A stretch of 64,000 nucleotides of DNA from Rhizopus sp. PT2906 (GCA_025529335.1 JAMYHX010000126.1:1-64000), one strand, 5' to 3'. Numbered from the stretch's first letter, positions 45,764-58,886 are shown. Program-made: numbers and translations. The notes: generated from the sequence alone by a model not told the origin.

Positions 45764-47938
45764 ATGAGAGATATTCCAACTTCAATAACTGAATTGCAAC
45801 TATCTTCTCCATTACCTTCTCCAAGTCAACAAAATACAAATAATACAGCCAGAAATAATGAATTTATACCGTCTATGCATACGAATACCAGTCCTTGTAC
45901 TTTAAATAGTAGTAGTAATAATAATAATAATATATCAGCATCTCATTCAGTTACAAGTACAATCACACTTCCTTCATTACAATCAAGTCCATTATACCCT
46001 TTAGCTTCAAAAGAGACACCTTTACATTTAAAAAGATTTAATTTTGAAATGAATGGCAAATCATGTACATTTGAAGAAATCAATGTAAGTATTATTATTA
46101 TTATATACAGCCTCTTTATGTATATTTATACTTTTTAAAGACAATGCCAACAAGAAAAAGAACAGCTTCCGTTTGGGATGAAGAAGACAATGAAAAAAGT
46201 TGTAAACGTACTGAGCTAATCAATCAAGTCGACAATGACGAGGATGAGGACCAAGATATCTATGCTGACGACATCATACCCGAAAGCCCCAACTCTGCAC
46301 TACCTTCACCCATCTCAGATATAGAGCAAGATTGGCCTGTAGAAACAATGGAAGATACATTTGATGCTTTACCCGAGCAAATACAGACGTATGCCCTTTT
46401 TCAACTATTGAAAAGATCTCATCGAAGTACACTCAAAGTGGTGAGAGACAGTATTCTTGATTGTACTCGGAAAGACATTCTCTTGTCGGTGCCTATCAAG
46501 ATTGCACATCTCATACTTTCCTTTCTCGATATACCTTCACTCTGTCGGGCTTCTGGTGTAAGCCATGGATGGAGAGAGCTTATTGATAATGCAACAGAGA
46601 CCTGGCGATTGAAAATGATTGAGAACAACTTTACTCCATCTTTAAAAGAGGAATATTGCATCCTTCATTCTGTCACCAACCCTTACAAGGCCATCGTCCG
46701 TCGGCATACGATCATGCGACGTAATTGGACACAGAATAAGCACCGCAAGTTGCTACTACAGGGCCATGAGGGCCGTTTGATTACCTGCTTACAATTCGAT
46801 GATGAAAAGATTATTACTGGTTTTGCCGATAGCCACAGAATTCATTTGTATGACATCAACACGGGCCAACTAAAAAATGTGATGGAGGGGCATGAAGGCG
46901 ATGTTTGGGCATTAGAGTACGTCGGCAACACACTCGTCACAGGATCTATTGACCGCACCGTGCGTGTGTGGGACATCAAGCGGGGTCTCTGTCGCTTCGT
47001 CCTTCGCGGACATACCAGTACCATACGCTGTCTAAAGATTGTTATGCCCACCATGATAGACAATCAGCTACAGCCAAGTGAGCCACTCATCATCAGCGGC
47101 TCCAGAGATATGACCATCCGTGTTTGGAAATTACCTAACTTGAACGATTTACCTCTTCCTCTTTTTGATGCAGTCGAAGATGACTTTATCTCAAGGAGAT
47201 ATCTAAAGTATACTCTAAAAGAACATGAAAACGCTGTACGAGATATCGCTGTTCACGGTAATACATTAGTCAGTGGCGGCTATGATTATATGGTCATCGT
47301 CTGGGATCTAGCTACGGGTCGATCAAAGCATATACTCAAAGGACACACAATGAAAGTATATTGTGTGGCTATCGATCCTAAACGAAGGCATTGCATTAGT
47401 GGAAGTATGGACTTTACAGTTAGAATATGGGGACTAGACGATGGAGAGTGTAAATTTGTACTACAAGGTATATTTTCTTTTTTCTCATATGACCGTTTTT
47501 AATCACATGAATAAATATATAGGCCATGCTATCTTGGTCGGACTGATCGGCTTAGTGGACGATTGCTTAGTCAGTGCTGCCGCTGATCACACCCTCAGGA
47601 CGTGGGACCCTGCCACAGGTGATCGTCGCCGTATCTTTGCCGGTCACCGAGGGCCGATTACCGCATTTCAGCATGACCAATACAAAATCATATCAGGATC
47701 AGAAGGTGCCGTCAAGATGTGGAATACACAGACAGGCGAACTCATGCACGACTTAATACAAGATGTGCAAAGTGTTTGGCGCATCTCATTTAACGAAAGA
47801 AGATGTATTGCTGCTGTCAAAAAGTAAAGTAAAGAAAGAAAATAGGTCTATAGTCATCTAACTTGTTTGTTACTTAGTGATGGAGCTACACAATTGGTTG
47901 TATTAGACTTTGGAATACATGGATTAGAAGAATCATAG
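45764..47938 (+). CDS. CDC4: Cdc4/Fbw7-like F-box WD40 protein
   Basis: Substrate receptor of an SCF ubiquitin ligase that recognises phosphodegrons, for example on cyclin-dependent kinase inhibitors. Exons 45764-46084, 46141-47467, 47523-47823, 47878-47938, 669 residues. The N-terminus is Ser/Asn-rich; residue 109 onward includes a basic TRKRTASVWDEEDN segment and an acidic stretch. A dimerisation-like helix (YALFQLLKRSHRSTLKVVRDSI) precedes the F-box (LLSVPIKIAHLILSFLDIPSL...VSHGWRELI), as in Cdc4. Seven to eight WD40 repeats follow, each with GH...D.T.R.WD patterns. Cdc4 was preferred over Met30 because of the dimerisation helix and the KHRKLLLQGHE entry into the propeller. Confidence 0.87.
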
Positions 47939-48015
47939 ATTATTTAACAGAAGGATTATTTAATACATATTCTATATTGATTTAGTAGATAAATACTCTA
48001 TTTCTATATAATAAA

Positions 48016-50937
48016 TTATTGAGAGGTACTAAAAAGACCACGGCCAGCCAAGAGATCAATGATAGGACGATGTTCTGCCCACCATGCATTATAAGGCTTA
48101 CGATTCTTCATGTCAGTTTCTTTCATCAAATCAGTCACAGGTCTAAACACAATTGAGTTTCCGTGAATGCCAGCCACTGTCACTGATTGATTGGTATTAG
48201 TCAGTTCAACAGGAGCAGCATTACCCGCTTGTTGTGCCTGATCTAGTGCTTCGGATGCATGGGTTTCAATAAACTGGATAGCTCGTACAGTGATACGGGT
48301 GGCACGGATACGATCCAAAGGAGAAGGTGACGTGCCTTGTTGGATATGACCAAGGATAGCTGTACGAGAATCAAACATGTCTTCGCCTTCGTCCTTGAGT
48401 ATATTTGAGATAACTTCGGTTGTGTACGTCTTGGAAACATCCTCTGTACGAAGAATGATTCTGCCCTCAGAGCGATCAGGATCATCATCTGCGTACATGG
48501 CCTTTAAGTGGTTCACATCAGATTGAAGGCGAGAGAGACTAATGCCTTCTTCGGGGATATAGACCGTATTGGCACCAACGGCAAGACCAGCTTCGACTGC
48601 CAAGTAACCGGAACGACCACCCATAACTTCCACAACAAACACACGACGACGTGATGATTGTGCTGACTGAACAATAGCATCACAAGAATCAACGATGGAG
48701 TTCAAGGAAGTATCAGAACCGAGAGAGTAGTCTGTGCCTGGAACATTGTTGGAAATAGTGGCAGGGATGAGAGTGATTGGGATACGGAGACTAAGATATT
48801 GCTGACGTGCCTTTTGCAATTGATCAAGAGCAGCATAGGCTTCAAATCCACCAATGACCAAAAGACCTTGAATCTGATGTTGCTGAAGTTGGTAAGTGAT
48901 CATGCCCATATCAATGTCCTTGCCTGGAACAGCTCGGTTTGTGCCTAATTCGGATCCACCTAGGTCCGTCCAACCGTCGACAGACATCCAGCTCATTTCT
49001 TTCATGCTACCACGAGCGAGACCTGCGAAACCATTAAAGACGGCAATGGGCGTGTGACCACGGTTGAGACAGTATCGGACGGCAGTACGAGTGGCAGCAT
49101 TCATACCACCTGCTGGTGCACCCACGTGAACAATAGCAATACGCATCTGCCTGTGCTTGGGCAAGCCCATTGAGTTATCGTCCAAGATGGTGGTGGCGTT
49201 GTATGCTTCATACTCTTCAGCAAATTGAGGATCACGAAGGGCCATGGCATGAGCAAAGTCCTTTCGAGAGATGGCTTCAGCTACCTCGTGTGTCAACTTG
49301 ACGGCTTCCATCAGAGGGTAACGAGTGACCTTATTGTTGCTCATACCAATCATGGGTGAAGGTGCATCGGGCGTTGCCTCCAGCACGGCGTTCACGGCTT
49401 CAATAGATTGCACAGTAGCCAAGAGACGGTCAAAGAAAGCAGGAGAACCACCACGTTGCGTATGACCAAGGATGGTGACACGTGTGTCTAGGCCTAGACG
49501 GTTCGTCAAGATATCCTTGAGATGCTCGGCCTTGATCGCATTCAGATTCTTGTCAATGGCACCTTCAGCCACAATAACAACAGTCTTTCGCTTGCCGAGT
49601 TTTCGATGACGTTCAATCACAGAGCACATGGTTGATTCCCAGTCATCTTCTTGTGGTGGCTTTTCAGGAATAAAAACAAAATCGGCTCCTGTAGCAATAC
49701 CGGCCATAAGGGCTAACCAACCACAATGACGTCCCATGACTTCAATAACAAATGCACGGGAGTGAGATAAGGCGGTGGTAGAGACTGAATCAACAGCTTC
49801 ACAAATACGGTGTAGCGATGTGACAGCACCAATGGTGATATCAGTGGATGACATATCGTTATCAATGGATCCGACAAGACCAACAATTGTCAAATGCTTA
49901 TATGTCTCGGCTTGCTCTCCATTGATACGACCAGTTTCCTTTAACTCCTTGACCAGACCACTCCATTCAGAACGGAAGAGGTCAGCGCCCGTAAGTGACC
50001 CATCACCACCACATACAATAAGTGAATCAATACCGTTTTTGATCAGGTTTTCTGCAGCTCGAAGTCTACCCTCTCGCGTTTTGAATGGCATGCATCGAGC
50101 TGTACCAATTGTAGTACCACCCTATATTAGATCATTTACCTCAACGTCAAGTTCTTTTCCCTGTGATTGTAAACTTACCACAGCGAGCCATCCACGTACG
50201 CTCTTCCAATCCATCTTTTTCAACAAGTCACCACCGTCCACAAGACCTTTGAAACTCAGTTAGGGACTACTGATAAAAAATGGGAAGAAGCGGGAATATA
50301 TGCATACCTTGGTAACCTTCGTAGACAGCAAAGATATCACATCCTTTAGTGATACCATAGCGAACAACAGCACGTACGACAGCGTTCATACCAGGAGCAT
50401 CGCCACCTGAAGTGAGTACGGCAATCTTTTGACGTTTCTTTTGAGAATTGGCAGTAATGGCCGTGTTGATAGCTTCAGCCGCATTGTTGGTAATTTCGAT
50501 TGCCTTGTTGGTAAACACGATTACATTATTGAGAGGATCTATAGCGTATAGCTTCATATCACCATCCTTACTATGATCCTGTACAGGAGTACTAGCAAGC
50601 TTTGATTTGATTTCCTACAATTCGAAAGAGGTTTAGAAGCATAAATAAAAAATTTTAACCATGGGCTTACTTGAAGATTTTCTGTATAGAAGGCAAGAGC
50701 AATTTCTTCCAACGACCAGTCACTGTCTGTGCTTGGCTTAGCTTGCTTCTTTGCTTTACTGTTTAATACAAGTTGAATGGTTGTATTTGATTCTGATCTT
50801 AGCCAGACAGTTCTTTCTTTATATGTCTTATCAGACACGACATGAAAGCCTATAGCTTCGTAAAAGCTGATAGTTTCTTGTACTTCTTGTTGATTTGACG
50901 CGTTAAAGATGATGAAGGATAAACCTTGAGACAGCAT
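48016..50937 (-). CDS. PFK1: ATP-dependent 6-phosphofructokinase
   Basis: Rate-controlling glycolytic enzyme: fructose 6-phosphate plus ATP to fructose 1,6-bisphosphate, in the cytosol. Exons 50937-50671, 50614-50308, 50246-50179, 50121-48016, 915 residues, the double-length eukaryotic form. Residues 1-90 form a glyoxalase-like N-terminal domain (LSFIIFNASN, FYEAIGFHVVSD), as in fungal Pfk subunits. Catalytic half: LTSGGDAPGMNAVVRAVVR, CGGDGSLTGAD, VGSIDND and MGRHCGWLAL. Regulatory half: HVGAPAGGMNAATR, GGFEAY, SNNVPGTDYSLGSD and MGGRSGYLA. Whether it is an alpha- or beta-type subunit cannot be decided; the catalytic residues of the N-half look intact. Confidence 0.96.
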
Positions 50938-51301
50938 TTTTTTTTACAAGATGCAGAAAAGAAAAACTGAAAAGAAAAAGCTAAAAAAATGGACTAATAT
51001 TTATAAGGTAGCGGTTATCTAATTTTTAAAGAAGGGTTTACATGTCAAATAGAGGTGTGACGAATGTATATGATCTTTTTTACTGCGATAAGCTCATTTA
51101 AACTCATATAGTCTGATGTCATAGATATGAGGATTACTCATTTTTATATATAGTCATTAAATAGGGGGAAAGGGTATACATTACATACATATTCATTAAA
51201 TACACAAATTCATTTATTTACACTAAAAAAGAAACACAGAAATCGATAACATCGATAGCCAGATAATCCCAAGATAATTCTCTTTCTTTTCTTTTCTTTT
51301 C
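50938..51301. other. Intergenic, PFK promoter and HECT 3' flank
   Basis: 364 bp between the PFK start and the HECT stop, both minus strand. AT-rich with several CTTTT repeats near 51285-51305. Nothing else recognised. Confidence 0.45.
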
Positions 51302-54096
51302 TTATTTTACATAAAACCCTTGACTTTCTAGTATGGCTGTATATAACATTCTCTTTAGCTTCTCTTTTGTATGATATTTATATAACACTAGCTGATTAAA
51401 ACATGTATGCGCAGAAGGCAATCTATCATCATCTTTAATCTCCATTTCAATTCCCTTTTGATTACTTTTTTTTTTTTTTTTTTTTACCTGTCACTATCTC
51501 CATTGTTACCACAGGTGATCTTGAGGTGCATCTGGGTTGCGCCTGTTGCTGGTATACGATCACTTCCAGTTACAAACATGAGTAATTTACGTTGCATCTT
51601 TGGTTCCATCGCCTTCATGATGCTCCAAAAGTTACTGGCAAATGTGAGCATATCATCATTTTGTGTCATTTTATCTTACACTATCGTCTCTTCATTTTCA
51701 TCAAATCCAATATACTCTGTTTGTCCTTTTAAATCGTCAATCTCTAATGGTTCATCACTTCCTCTGATAAGTAGCTCGATTTCTTCTGGTCGAAAAAGCT
51801 ATTTTTTTCATATTAGTTTAGAACTTTATATCATCTTCACTTACTGAAAGAGCATTTCCACCACAAACATGATAAAATCCACGTTTAAATGCTCCAAACT
51901 GTCGTTCGACACTTGTATTTAGCACAAATTCAGTATATAATGATACAAACTTGTGTCTGTTCTCTTTTGTGACCATGATATTCTCACCATTTGATATCAA
52001 GGGTATACATATTCTCTGACCGTACTTGTCAATTTCTGCCACAAAAGAGCAACAAAACACATTTTCAACATCTCCTTCAAACTCGAGTAGCTGATCAAAT
52101 CCTTTCTTAAGCGCAGGACGAAATTCACCTAGATCGTCCAATCCGACAGGCATGCTTAGTAACTTTTTGTAGCAAGCAGTAGGTAGATGTACGTCTAGAA
52201 TAGTCGAATTATAAATAGCTAGTCCCAAGACAACGCCAACTAGAAAAAATTGATCTTCGTTTTCAAAGCTTGTAGGATTGAACCAGCAGAGATTTGAATC
52301 TTCATCATAGGTGAACATGCCATATTGTGGATCAAATAGGGATCGAACGAGTAATAGGAACCATTCTTTTCTTAGACCTCCAGCGTCCACTCCTTCTTCA
52401 CCGATAAACTCAATGCGAAGTGATTTTTTTAAGTCGAGTTCGTTTTGTGCCAACTAGAGAAATGAGTAAAGCAAATAGAAAGAGTGTTTCTGCTTACTTG
52501 TCTTAGAGAATCCTCAATTAGATTGTCTCTGGAAACTCTCAGGATTAGATATGGCATAGATAACTTTTGATAGAACAGCATGTTAAAGAATGCCTCTCTC
52601 CATTTCGTCTCCATCTGCTGTTTTGCGTCAAACTCTACAATTTTCATTTTCGATCCCATGCTAATCAGAAACGGGTATTGACAAAACGCAAATTTTCTAG
52701 TAACGGATTGCCACAGTTCAAAGTCTCCCATAAGATTGATATAGTCTACCATAGTGTTATAGAAACTGCATATGGGTACCTTATTTGTTTGATTGTTTGC
52801 TGTAACTAAAGTGTGTGTTAAAAGGGATTATAGTTGGATCAATGTGAGCATAATTACACAAGAGTGCCATGACTCGAGCCGCACTAGCCATTTTCCAATC
52901 AGACTCATAAGATGTAGGTAATGCCATATGGCTCTTTCTTGCTCGAGATATCCGATGACTTAAGAATGCGTGTATCAACTCGATCTTAGCATTAAACTCC
53001 TTGACGGGGTATCTATTTCAGCATGAGCTACTTTGAAAATATACATATGCTTCACTTGTATTTTTTTTTACCTTGTAAACCATTTTATTAAAGCGTGGTG
53101 ACATTCATGACTAAGGCAGCTGAGAATACCAAATATGCGCTTTAATAGGTTATGATGATATTTTGTCTCTGCAGGGAAATTATGTTGTGCTAACAATGGA
53201 TTCTAAATATGGATAATTACACTATTCTTTACTCTTCTTTTTTTGTTATTTACCTCGAGTATGATTAATAAAAATCGGATATCACTCATCCTCCTTAGTG
53301 GAACAGCTGGTCGTTTCAATAGGCGATCGGTTGCAGACATCATACCTCGTATAACATTAACAGGCTAGATGACAAGTTCAATACATTTATATGCATTTAT
53401 GCATTCTCTTTACCAGACTCAAGATGATTCTATATGCATCTCGTACTTCATTCATATCAATTCCACTTGTCTCTAGTGTCGTTTCTTCTTCCTATTCAAT
53501 TACTATAAATAACACACAAGATATGAAAAAGAAAAGATAACGTTACAGTCAAGAAGCTATGATTCAAGCTAACCCAGCTACCAAATACTGTCTCAAGTAG
53601 TTTTTCAATTGGCTCATAGATCTCTTCTCGCTCTTTGTCACCCAAATTAATTTTTTTCATCTTTTTCGACTTTTCCCTTTGTTTACACTCGTTGACTGCC
53701 TTTTTTAAAGATCTAAGTGTAAGTGGTTGATTTCCTATTTGATCTCGGATATGAGGCTTAAGGTCATTGATGGTATCGCAAGCAGGGCATCGAAATCGTG
53801 ATACGGTGGTAGGGTATTTGAGGTCACTGTTGAGAAGGGGGTTGTCAGAAAATAATAATAACAATATCTACCTGTTACAGCACATGCACTTTCCCATGGT
53901 TATCTGATAGGATTAGTCTTTTACTTTAGAAAACAAGTCTAATATGTATATGTACCATGTTGTCACTTTCCATCAAGTCATTAGAATGTTTGTTAGAAGA
54001 GTTGCAAGTTGGATTGAGTGATGACAAGTGAGATGACTGTTTAGTCTTTGATGAGTTTTTTCTTGAATCTAACGATAAACTTTGAAAGTCTGTCAT
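51302..54096 (-). CDS. HUL4: HECT-type E3 ubiquitin ligase, Hul4/UBE3A-like
   Basis: Transfers ubiquitin through a catalytic cysteine. Eleven exons: 54096-53956, 53903-53872, 53826-53547, 53491-53414, 53364-53254, 53202-53072, 53012-52858, 52805-52498, 52453-51845, 51798-51488, 51422-51302; 758 residues, all phases agree. An N-terminal zinc-binding patch (CMCCN...RFRCPACDTIND) resembles yeast Hul4. The middle matches the region before the HECT domain of UBE3A (ALLFTANNQTNKVPICSFYN). HECT landmarks: SLRIEFIGEEGVDAGGLRKEWF, VGVVLGLAIYN, LFRPEEIELLIRG, FVTGSDRIPATG and the active-site TCFNQL near the end. The last exon (121 nt) holds the catalytic Cys and is separated by an intron beginning with a long A run. 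It ends ESQGFYVK. Confidence 0.9.
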
Positions 54097-54459
54097 TGAG
54101 AAGAAAGTGATATGCAATCATCCACCAGTGATAGAACAGGAAATTGAATATGTATCACGTGAGGGAAACCCCGCGCTGTCGTAAGAAAGAGAAAAGAAGA
54201 AGGAGGGGATCATCAAACCTTACAGGTAAACAAATATGCAATTAAAATAGCAGCCACACTGTTGGATGTATTAAAAAAGTACTTTTATATATGTGTGTTT
54301 GTATGTTTGTGTACCTATAGCTGTAAATAATGAAGCAAGGTAAGTCTTTGGCTCACAGTCGCAAACCTGGACGCAAGCCACCACGGAGTATCAATAGACC
54401 GTGGTACAAAAGTATCCCCTTTTTCAACAGTAGGGGTCCTTTTTTCACAAATATATAAA
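54097..54459. other. Divergent intergenic region, HECT ligase / mS23
   Basis: 363 bp. Frames at 54315-54587 are shadows of the mS23 leader. No specific element identified. Confidence 0.4.
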
Positions 54460-55187
54460 ATGGCATATCGTGCAGCACCTATCAAAATTGCCAAGCATGT
54501 GTCCAGCTTGTTAAAAGGACGTCTACTGAAAGAGCCTCCTGTATGGCTTCCCGTAGTACAATCCATTCCTCCTGGACCAAGTGTCATTCGATCTCAAAAT
54601 GAAGAAATCAATGTCTCTGGACAAACAGACATTGAAAAGAAATTATTCTCTACACACAAGACAACCAATAGACAGCGTTACTCTCAAAAGCATTTACGTA
54701 CACCTCCACCTAGACCACGCGCTATTGTGTATCCTGAAGATAAATTAAGAAAGCAGTTTTATAAAGATCATCCTTTTGAACTTGCAAGACCCAAGGTTTT
54801 AGTTGAAAACGAATTAGGCATTAATCGAACTGACTACAGTAAACTCATGTTGGATGGTATGCATCCTTCTCAAATTGATGGTGAAGCGTATGTTTTTACA
54901 TGATAGAAAAGAAAAAGAAAAAGTATTAACAACCATTGTGTAGTGTGATCAAGTATCAACTTCATTTGATGACACATGAAAACATGACAGAAAGACAAGC
55001 TTATGCCAAAGCAACTGCAGAATTTTATGAAATTAGAGCACAACAAGAAGAAGAAGAAAGAAAAGCAAAGGAAAAGATGAACAATGCATTAAACAACCTT
55101 CAGAGCAAAAGGAAATGGACCGAAAGAGGAATATATCTTGAAGAAAGAGCCTTACGAGAGGGCCAAATTGCAGATGCACAGTTTTAG
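54460..55187 (+). CDS. RSM25: Mitochondrial small-subunit ribosomal protein mS23 (Rsm25)
   Basis: Component of the mitochondrial ribosome small subunit. Exons 54460-54887 and 54944-55187, 223 residues. The N-terminus AYRAAPIKIAKHVSSLLKGRLLKEPPVWLPVVQSIPPGP matches Rsm25/mS23 (segment LLKEPPVWxxVV and IPP). The rest is Lys/Arg-rich, with FYKDHPFELARPKVL and a charged C-terminal helix. No extra presequence is visible, as for yeast Rsm25. The stop is 34 bp from that of the convergent Iml2/TTC39 gene. Confidence 0.88.
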
Positions 55188-55221
55188 ATTTTATTTGAAT
55201 AAAAAAAAGGAAATATATAGC

Positions 55222-57614
55222 TTAGTTTTGTTCCTTTGTGAAGCCTTCGATGTGAGTAAGAGCCAATGTTAAACGGATAGCTAGTCGATGTTCAAAGTCA
55301 AATCGACTATAATCTACTGCCCTTTTCCAGACCTGCTGGCTTTTTTCTTTAGTGTCAAGTATCCAGCATGAAATACCTGCCTCCCATAAGGCAAAGGGTA
55401 CAGTCCAAGTATCGTCCAAGATACAATCTTGGTGATCAATAACCCAGTTTAGATCCAAAGTCGTTTCCTCTGGGCGACCAAGAATATTTAAAACAGTTGC
55501 TTTGACTACAAAAAGAGAAGCGAGTTCATTAAAATAATCTGGCAGTGGTTTCTCTGTAGCGATCTCTTGCATTCGTTCTTCCTGTTCTAATTCTTCGCAT
55601 TTTTGAATAGCAGCCAGTCCACGATTGAGTCGTTCTAATGATACCTCGAGTAACTCATGTGTCATGTAAGGAAGCAGATTAAAAATAGACATATATTCTA
55701 GTGCAGGCACAAAAAAGTCCAAATTTTGAAATCCACTCTTCTGAAACATGTTTACCTTACGAAGCACATAGGCATCTATATCTGATAAGCGACCACCTAA
55801 CTTCTTGACTACCAACTTGGGAACCTCTGCAAACAAGATAATAGCCTGTGCTCTCTCCCCTATCATTTCATAGCAAGCACCTTGCATATATCGATAGAAC
55901 GCAGGAGATTCGTATCTTTGCTCAAACAGATACTTGAAGGCACTGGCAGCATGGATCCAATTGCCTGTAATCATGTGATTAATGGCAATTTCAAGTCGAC
56001 ATGCATTCGAAAGGGCTACTTCTGCCCACTCTTTACGACTTAGTTCCATTGTATGTAAGAAAGACTGTGTTGACAATGGCAAATCTGAGCCAAAACGAGC
56101 CATGATGCCAGCAAAGTACAGGTAAAGCACAGAATTTGTATTGTGCTGTTGAGCGTCTAGAAGCATCTATTCGGAAGACGATGAATATCCATTTTCTTTT
56201 TTTTTTTTCTTTTATTTAATATACCTTCATGGCTGTCTTTTTATACGCGTCTGAAAGAATACGCGGGGCAGATGAAATGGCAAGTGAGTAATACGTCAAC
56301 ATCCTTAATATAAAGTATTAGACAGGAAGGGATACACAATTTATCCTTTAGAACCCTACATCACAGTGGCCATTGAAGACCTCACTCCTTTACTTTCGAC
56401 GCATTGATTCAATAAAAGAAAGCCTAGTTGTTTATCAGGTTTCCAGCCAAAAGCATAAATGGCATTTAACACCTTTGCTGGTAGTGCGGATAAGATCAAA
56501 TGAACGGAACCAACACTACGAGTATGTTTATACTTTGCTCTTACTGAATGTATTATATCTTACCCAAACTGGAGGCATGATATAGTATTGGCGTCCATAA
56601 AGGTTGAATGATCTGCACCCATTTTTTGATACTCTTGCCAGACATAACTATAAGAATTGTATGCTATAAAGAATTATAGTATGGTCCTCTTATTATGTCA
56701 TGTGTATATACCTCGTTTCAAATACACAACACACTTGAGATAGTCCAAAACTGATTCATGAAGTAAGTTTAGAATAGCAATCTGAAGTGAGCACTCTGCC
56801 TTGATAACATGTGCTCTCAGTACTCCATTAGGGGGATATTCAGTAGAAGGACGATTACTGAGAGCTGTCTGAGATGCGTCTTCCTTGTTTCTCAAGTAAT
56901 TATAGTATCCGGCAAAGTAGCTCATCACCTTTGATGGACGCTTAAAGGCGTCTATTTGTGAATATGCTATATCATAGGTTGTGTGTAGTGCCTTTAATGC
57001 CATATTATGATCTTGTTCTCCACAAGTCTACATATATATATATGTATCATTAGCATTATTCCATTATTTCTTCCATTTGTTTTCTACCATGATAGCTATC
57101 ATAACATATAAGTAATCATCATATTATAGTCTTGCTTTTATTTACCTTTTAAAAATGCCATTGTGGATAATGCCAGGGCACTAAGCGGATCTCTATAGAA
57201 ATAATAAGGAAATGGGGCACACAAAAGATAGCATATATATATATATATATGTATGTACCTGTCTGCCTTCTCTTCAAAGATAGCCTTTGCCTGCATGAAT
57301 TGATTATCAAACAAGTGCTTGTATCCCTTCAATATCAATTCATCTAGTAACAAGTCAATAAATAAAAATGGGACACTTATTATATTACCTTCTCTTTCTT
57401 GTTCTCTTGGACTGAGTGTGTTGATGACTGTTTCTCCCTTTGAGATGATCAGATTAGCACTTGAACTCTCTAGATTATATTGTTTCCCGTTGGACTCTGA
57501 CGATAGCTTATCCAACTGACGGGGAATAAACTGTCTCTCGGGTATCTTGTCCACTTGTTCCTTTAAGGCACTTGTGATCTCCTCGATACGTTGTTCACTT
57601 GCGCTTGTTGACAT
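55222..57614 (-). CDS. IML2: Iml2/TTC39-family TPR protein
   Basis: TPR-like protein; yeast Iml2 is linked to lipid-droplet inclusion clearance and mitochondria, animal TTC39B to lipid metabolism. Exons 57614-57389, 57343-57259, 57192-57146, 57095-57088 (8-nt microexon), 57027-56712, 56663-56564, 56515-56360, 56303-56225, 56166-55222; 653 residues, phases agree. Family marks: DELILKGYKHLFDNQFMQAKAIFEEKADRDPLSALALSTMAFL, AECSLQIAILNLL, SCLQFGVGSVHLILSALPAKVL, GFLLLNQCVESKGVRSS, LYLYFAGIMARFG, SAFKYLFEQRYESPAFYRYMQGACY and the C-terminal TKEQN. The microexon supplies A-I-M in AFLKAIMTCGEQD, restoring the frame and expected spacing. Confidence 0.87.
57088..57095 (-). other. Probable 8-nt microexon of the Iml2/TTC39 gene
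   Basis: On the minus strand, atgatag/CTATCATG/gtagaaaa. It turns phase 1 into phase 0 and joins FLK to TCGEQD. Flanking introns are 50 and 60 bp, typical for this window. Confidence 0.6.
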
Positions 57615-57735
57615 AAAGAGAAAGAAGGAAAGAAAGAAAAAATAGTGGGAAATATGGTGGTGTGTGTAACTTCATATGAAATAACTCTTTATTTTTTTTT
57701 TTCTTTGCTGCAGAGTTTAAATGTACAACAATGTA

Positions 57736-58741
57736 TTAGTATCTGTCTCTTCTAGGACGGTCTCTTGACCTGTCTCTGCCACGGTATCTATCCCCACGGT
57801 CCCTGTAACCTCTTGGGCTTCGACTTCTCGAACGCATACGTGATCTCTTTCTGTCATCGTCCCTTCTACTGTAACCATGTCGACTATAGCCACGGTCATG
57901 ATAACGGTCTTTGTAAGAACTATTTGCATTAGTAGCCTTTTGCTCTCTTCCACCAAGTCCTCCGCCTAATCGTCGAGGCCGCCATCCTTTCACAGTGCGA
58001 GCACGTTCGACATCCACTAATATGCGTCGTCCAAGAATTTTGAGTCCATCTGCATCTTTATATGCCGCTATTTGTGAATTGGCCTTAGCTACCTAATATC
58101 TCATCATACAGCTCATACTTACCACGCATATCTTTTTCTCTTTCAAATTCTATAAAAGCATAGCAACGAGATTTTCCTTGTTTATCGCGGACAAGACGAA
58201 TCTACAAAAATAAGCACATGGTCTTACTTGACATTTTTTTGTTACCTTCTTTATATGACCATAAATTTCAAATTCTCTTTGTAAATCACTTTCTGTTAAT
58301 TCAGGGCTGAGATGCGTGACGAAGAGTGTATTAAAAGGGTCTCCAGTGATATTTTCATCCTTTTCAGGATCATCTACCAATACACAAGTTAGGCTCTCTC
58401 ATAATGTATTTTTTTCGTTGTTCTTTACATTCAGCCAAGGCCTTTTGCAAATCTTCTTCTGCTTTTTTCCTTTTAGCTTCTGCCTAAGGAGAGAAAAAAA
58501 AAGAGTGTAAGATTTAACATGATATTCATAGACCTAATACCTTTTCTTTGCGCTTTTCTGCCAAAGATTTCCATGGCACGTAATCAGGATCATAGTCTTT
58601 TAACATTGGCACATAGGACGCGATGCCAGTCACTCTACATCCAACGCGCTTTGAAGGATCTTTATCAAGAGGAGGATAATAGGGTAATGGTGGTCGAGGT
58701 GCAAATAATTTGAGTAAATTAGGCGGAAGTTTGTCGGTCAT
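57736..58741 (-). CDS. SNRNP70: U1 snRNP 70 kDa protein
   Basis: Binds stem-loop I of U1 snRNA and helps define 5' splice sites. Exons 58741-58541, 58483-58429, 58373-58246, 58201-58123, 58067-57736, 264 residues, phases agree. The N-terminus (DKLPPNLLKLFAPRPPLPY) matches the family. RRM: TLFVTHLSPELTESDLQREF (RNP2) and SRCYAFIEFE (RNP1), followed by the diagnostic ILVDVERARTVKGWRPRRLGGGLGG. The C-terminus is Arg/Asp/Ser-rich (SRSRSPRGYRDRG). The second intron removes an in-frame stop, and its 3' exon gives YDPEKDENITGDPF. It is head-to-head with poly(A) polymerase, 145 bp apart. Confidence 0.95.
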
Positions 58742-58886
58742 CTTTTTAACCAGAACAAAAAAAAAAGAGAGAAAGAACGAAAAGCTATTTCTGTCTGAAA
58801 TGTAAACGTGACTGTCACTTCATCTTAATATCTCTTTCATTTTTTATGACAACTCCCTCTTTTTTTTTTTTCGTTTCTTTACAATA
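58742..58886. promoter_or_regulatory. Short divergent promoter, U1-70K / poly(A) polymerase
   Basis: 145 bp between opposite start codons, with T-rich stretches next to both ATGs on the respective sense strands. No named transcription factor site recognised. Confidence 0.5.

Noticed and set aside
58089..58122. 34-bp intron alternative in the U1-70K gene
   Set aside because: Too short for splicing and inserts an extra AKANSQIA segment; extending the intron to 58068 gives the conserved AAYKDADG and a normal 55-bp length.
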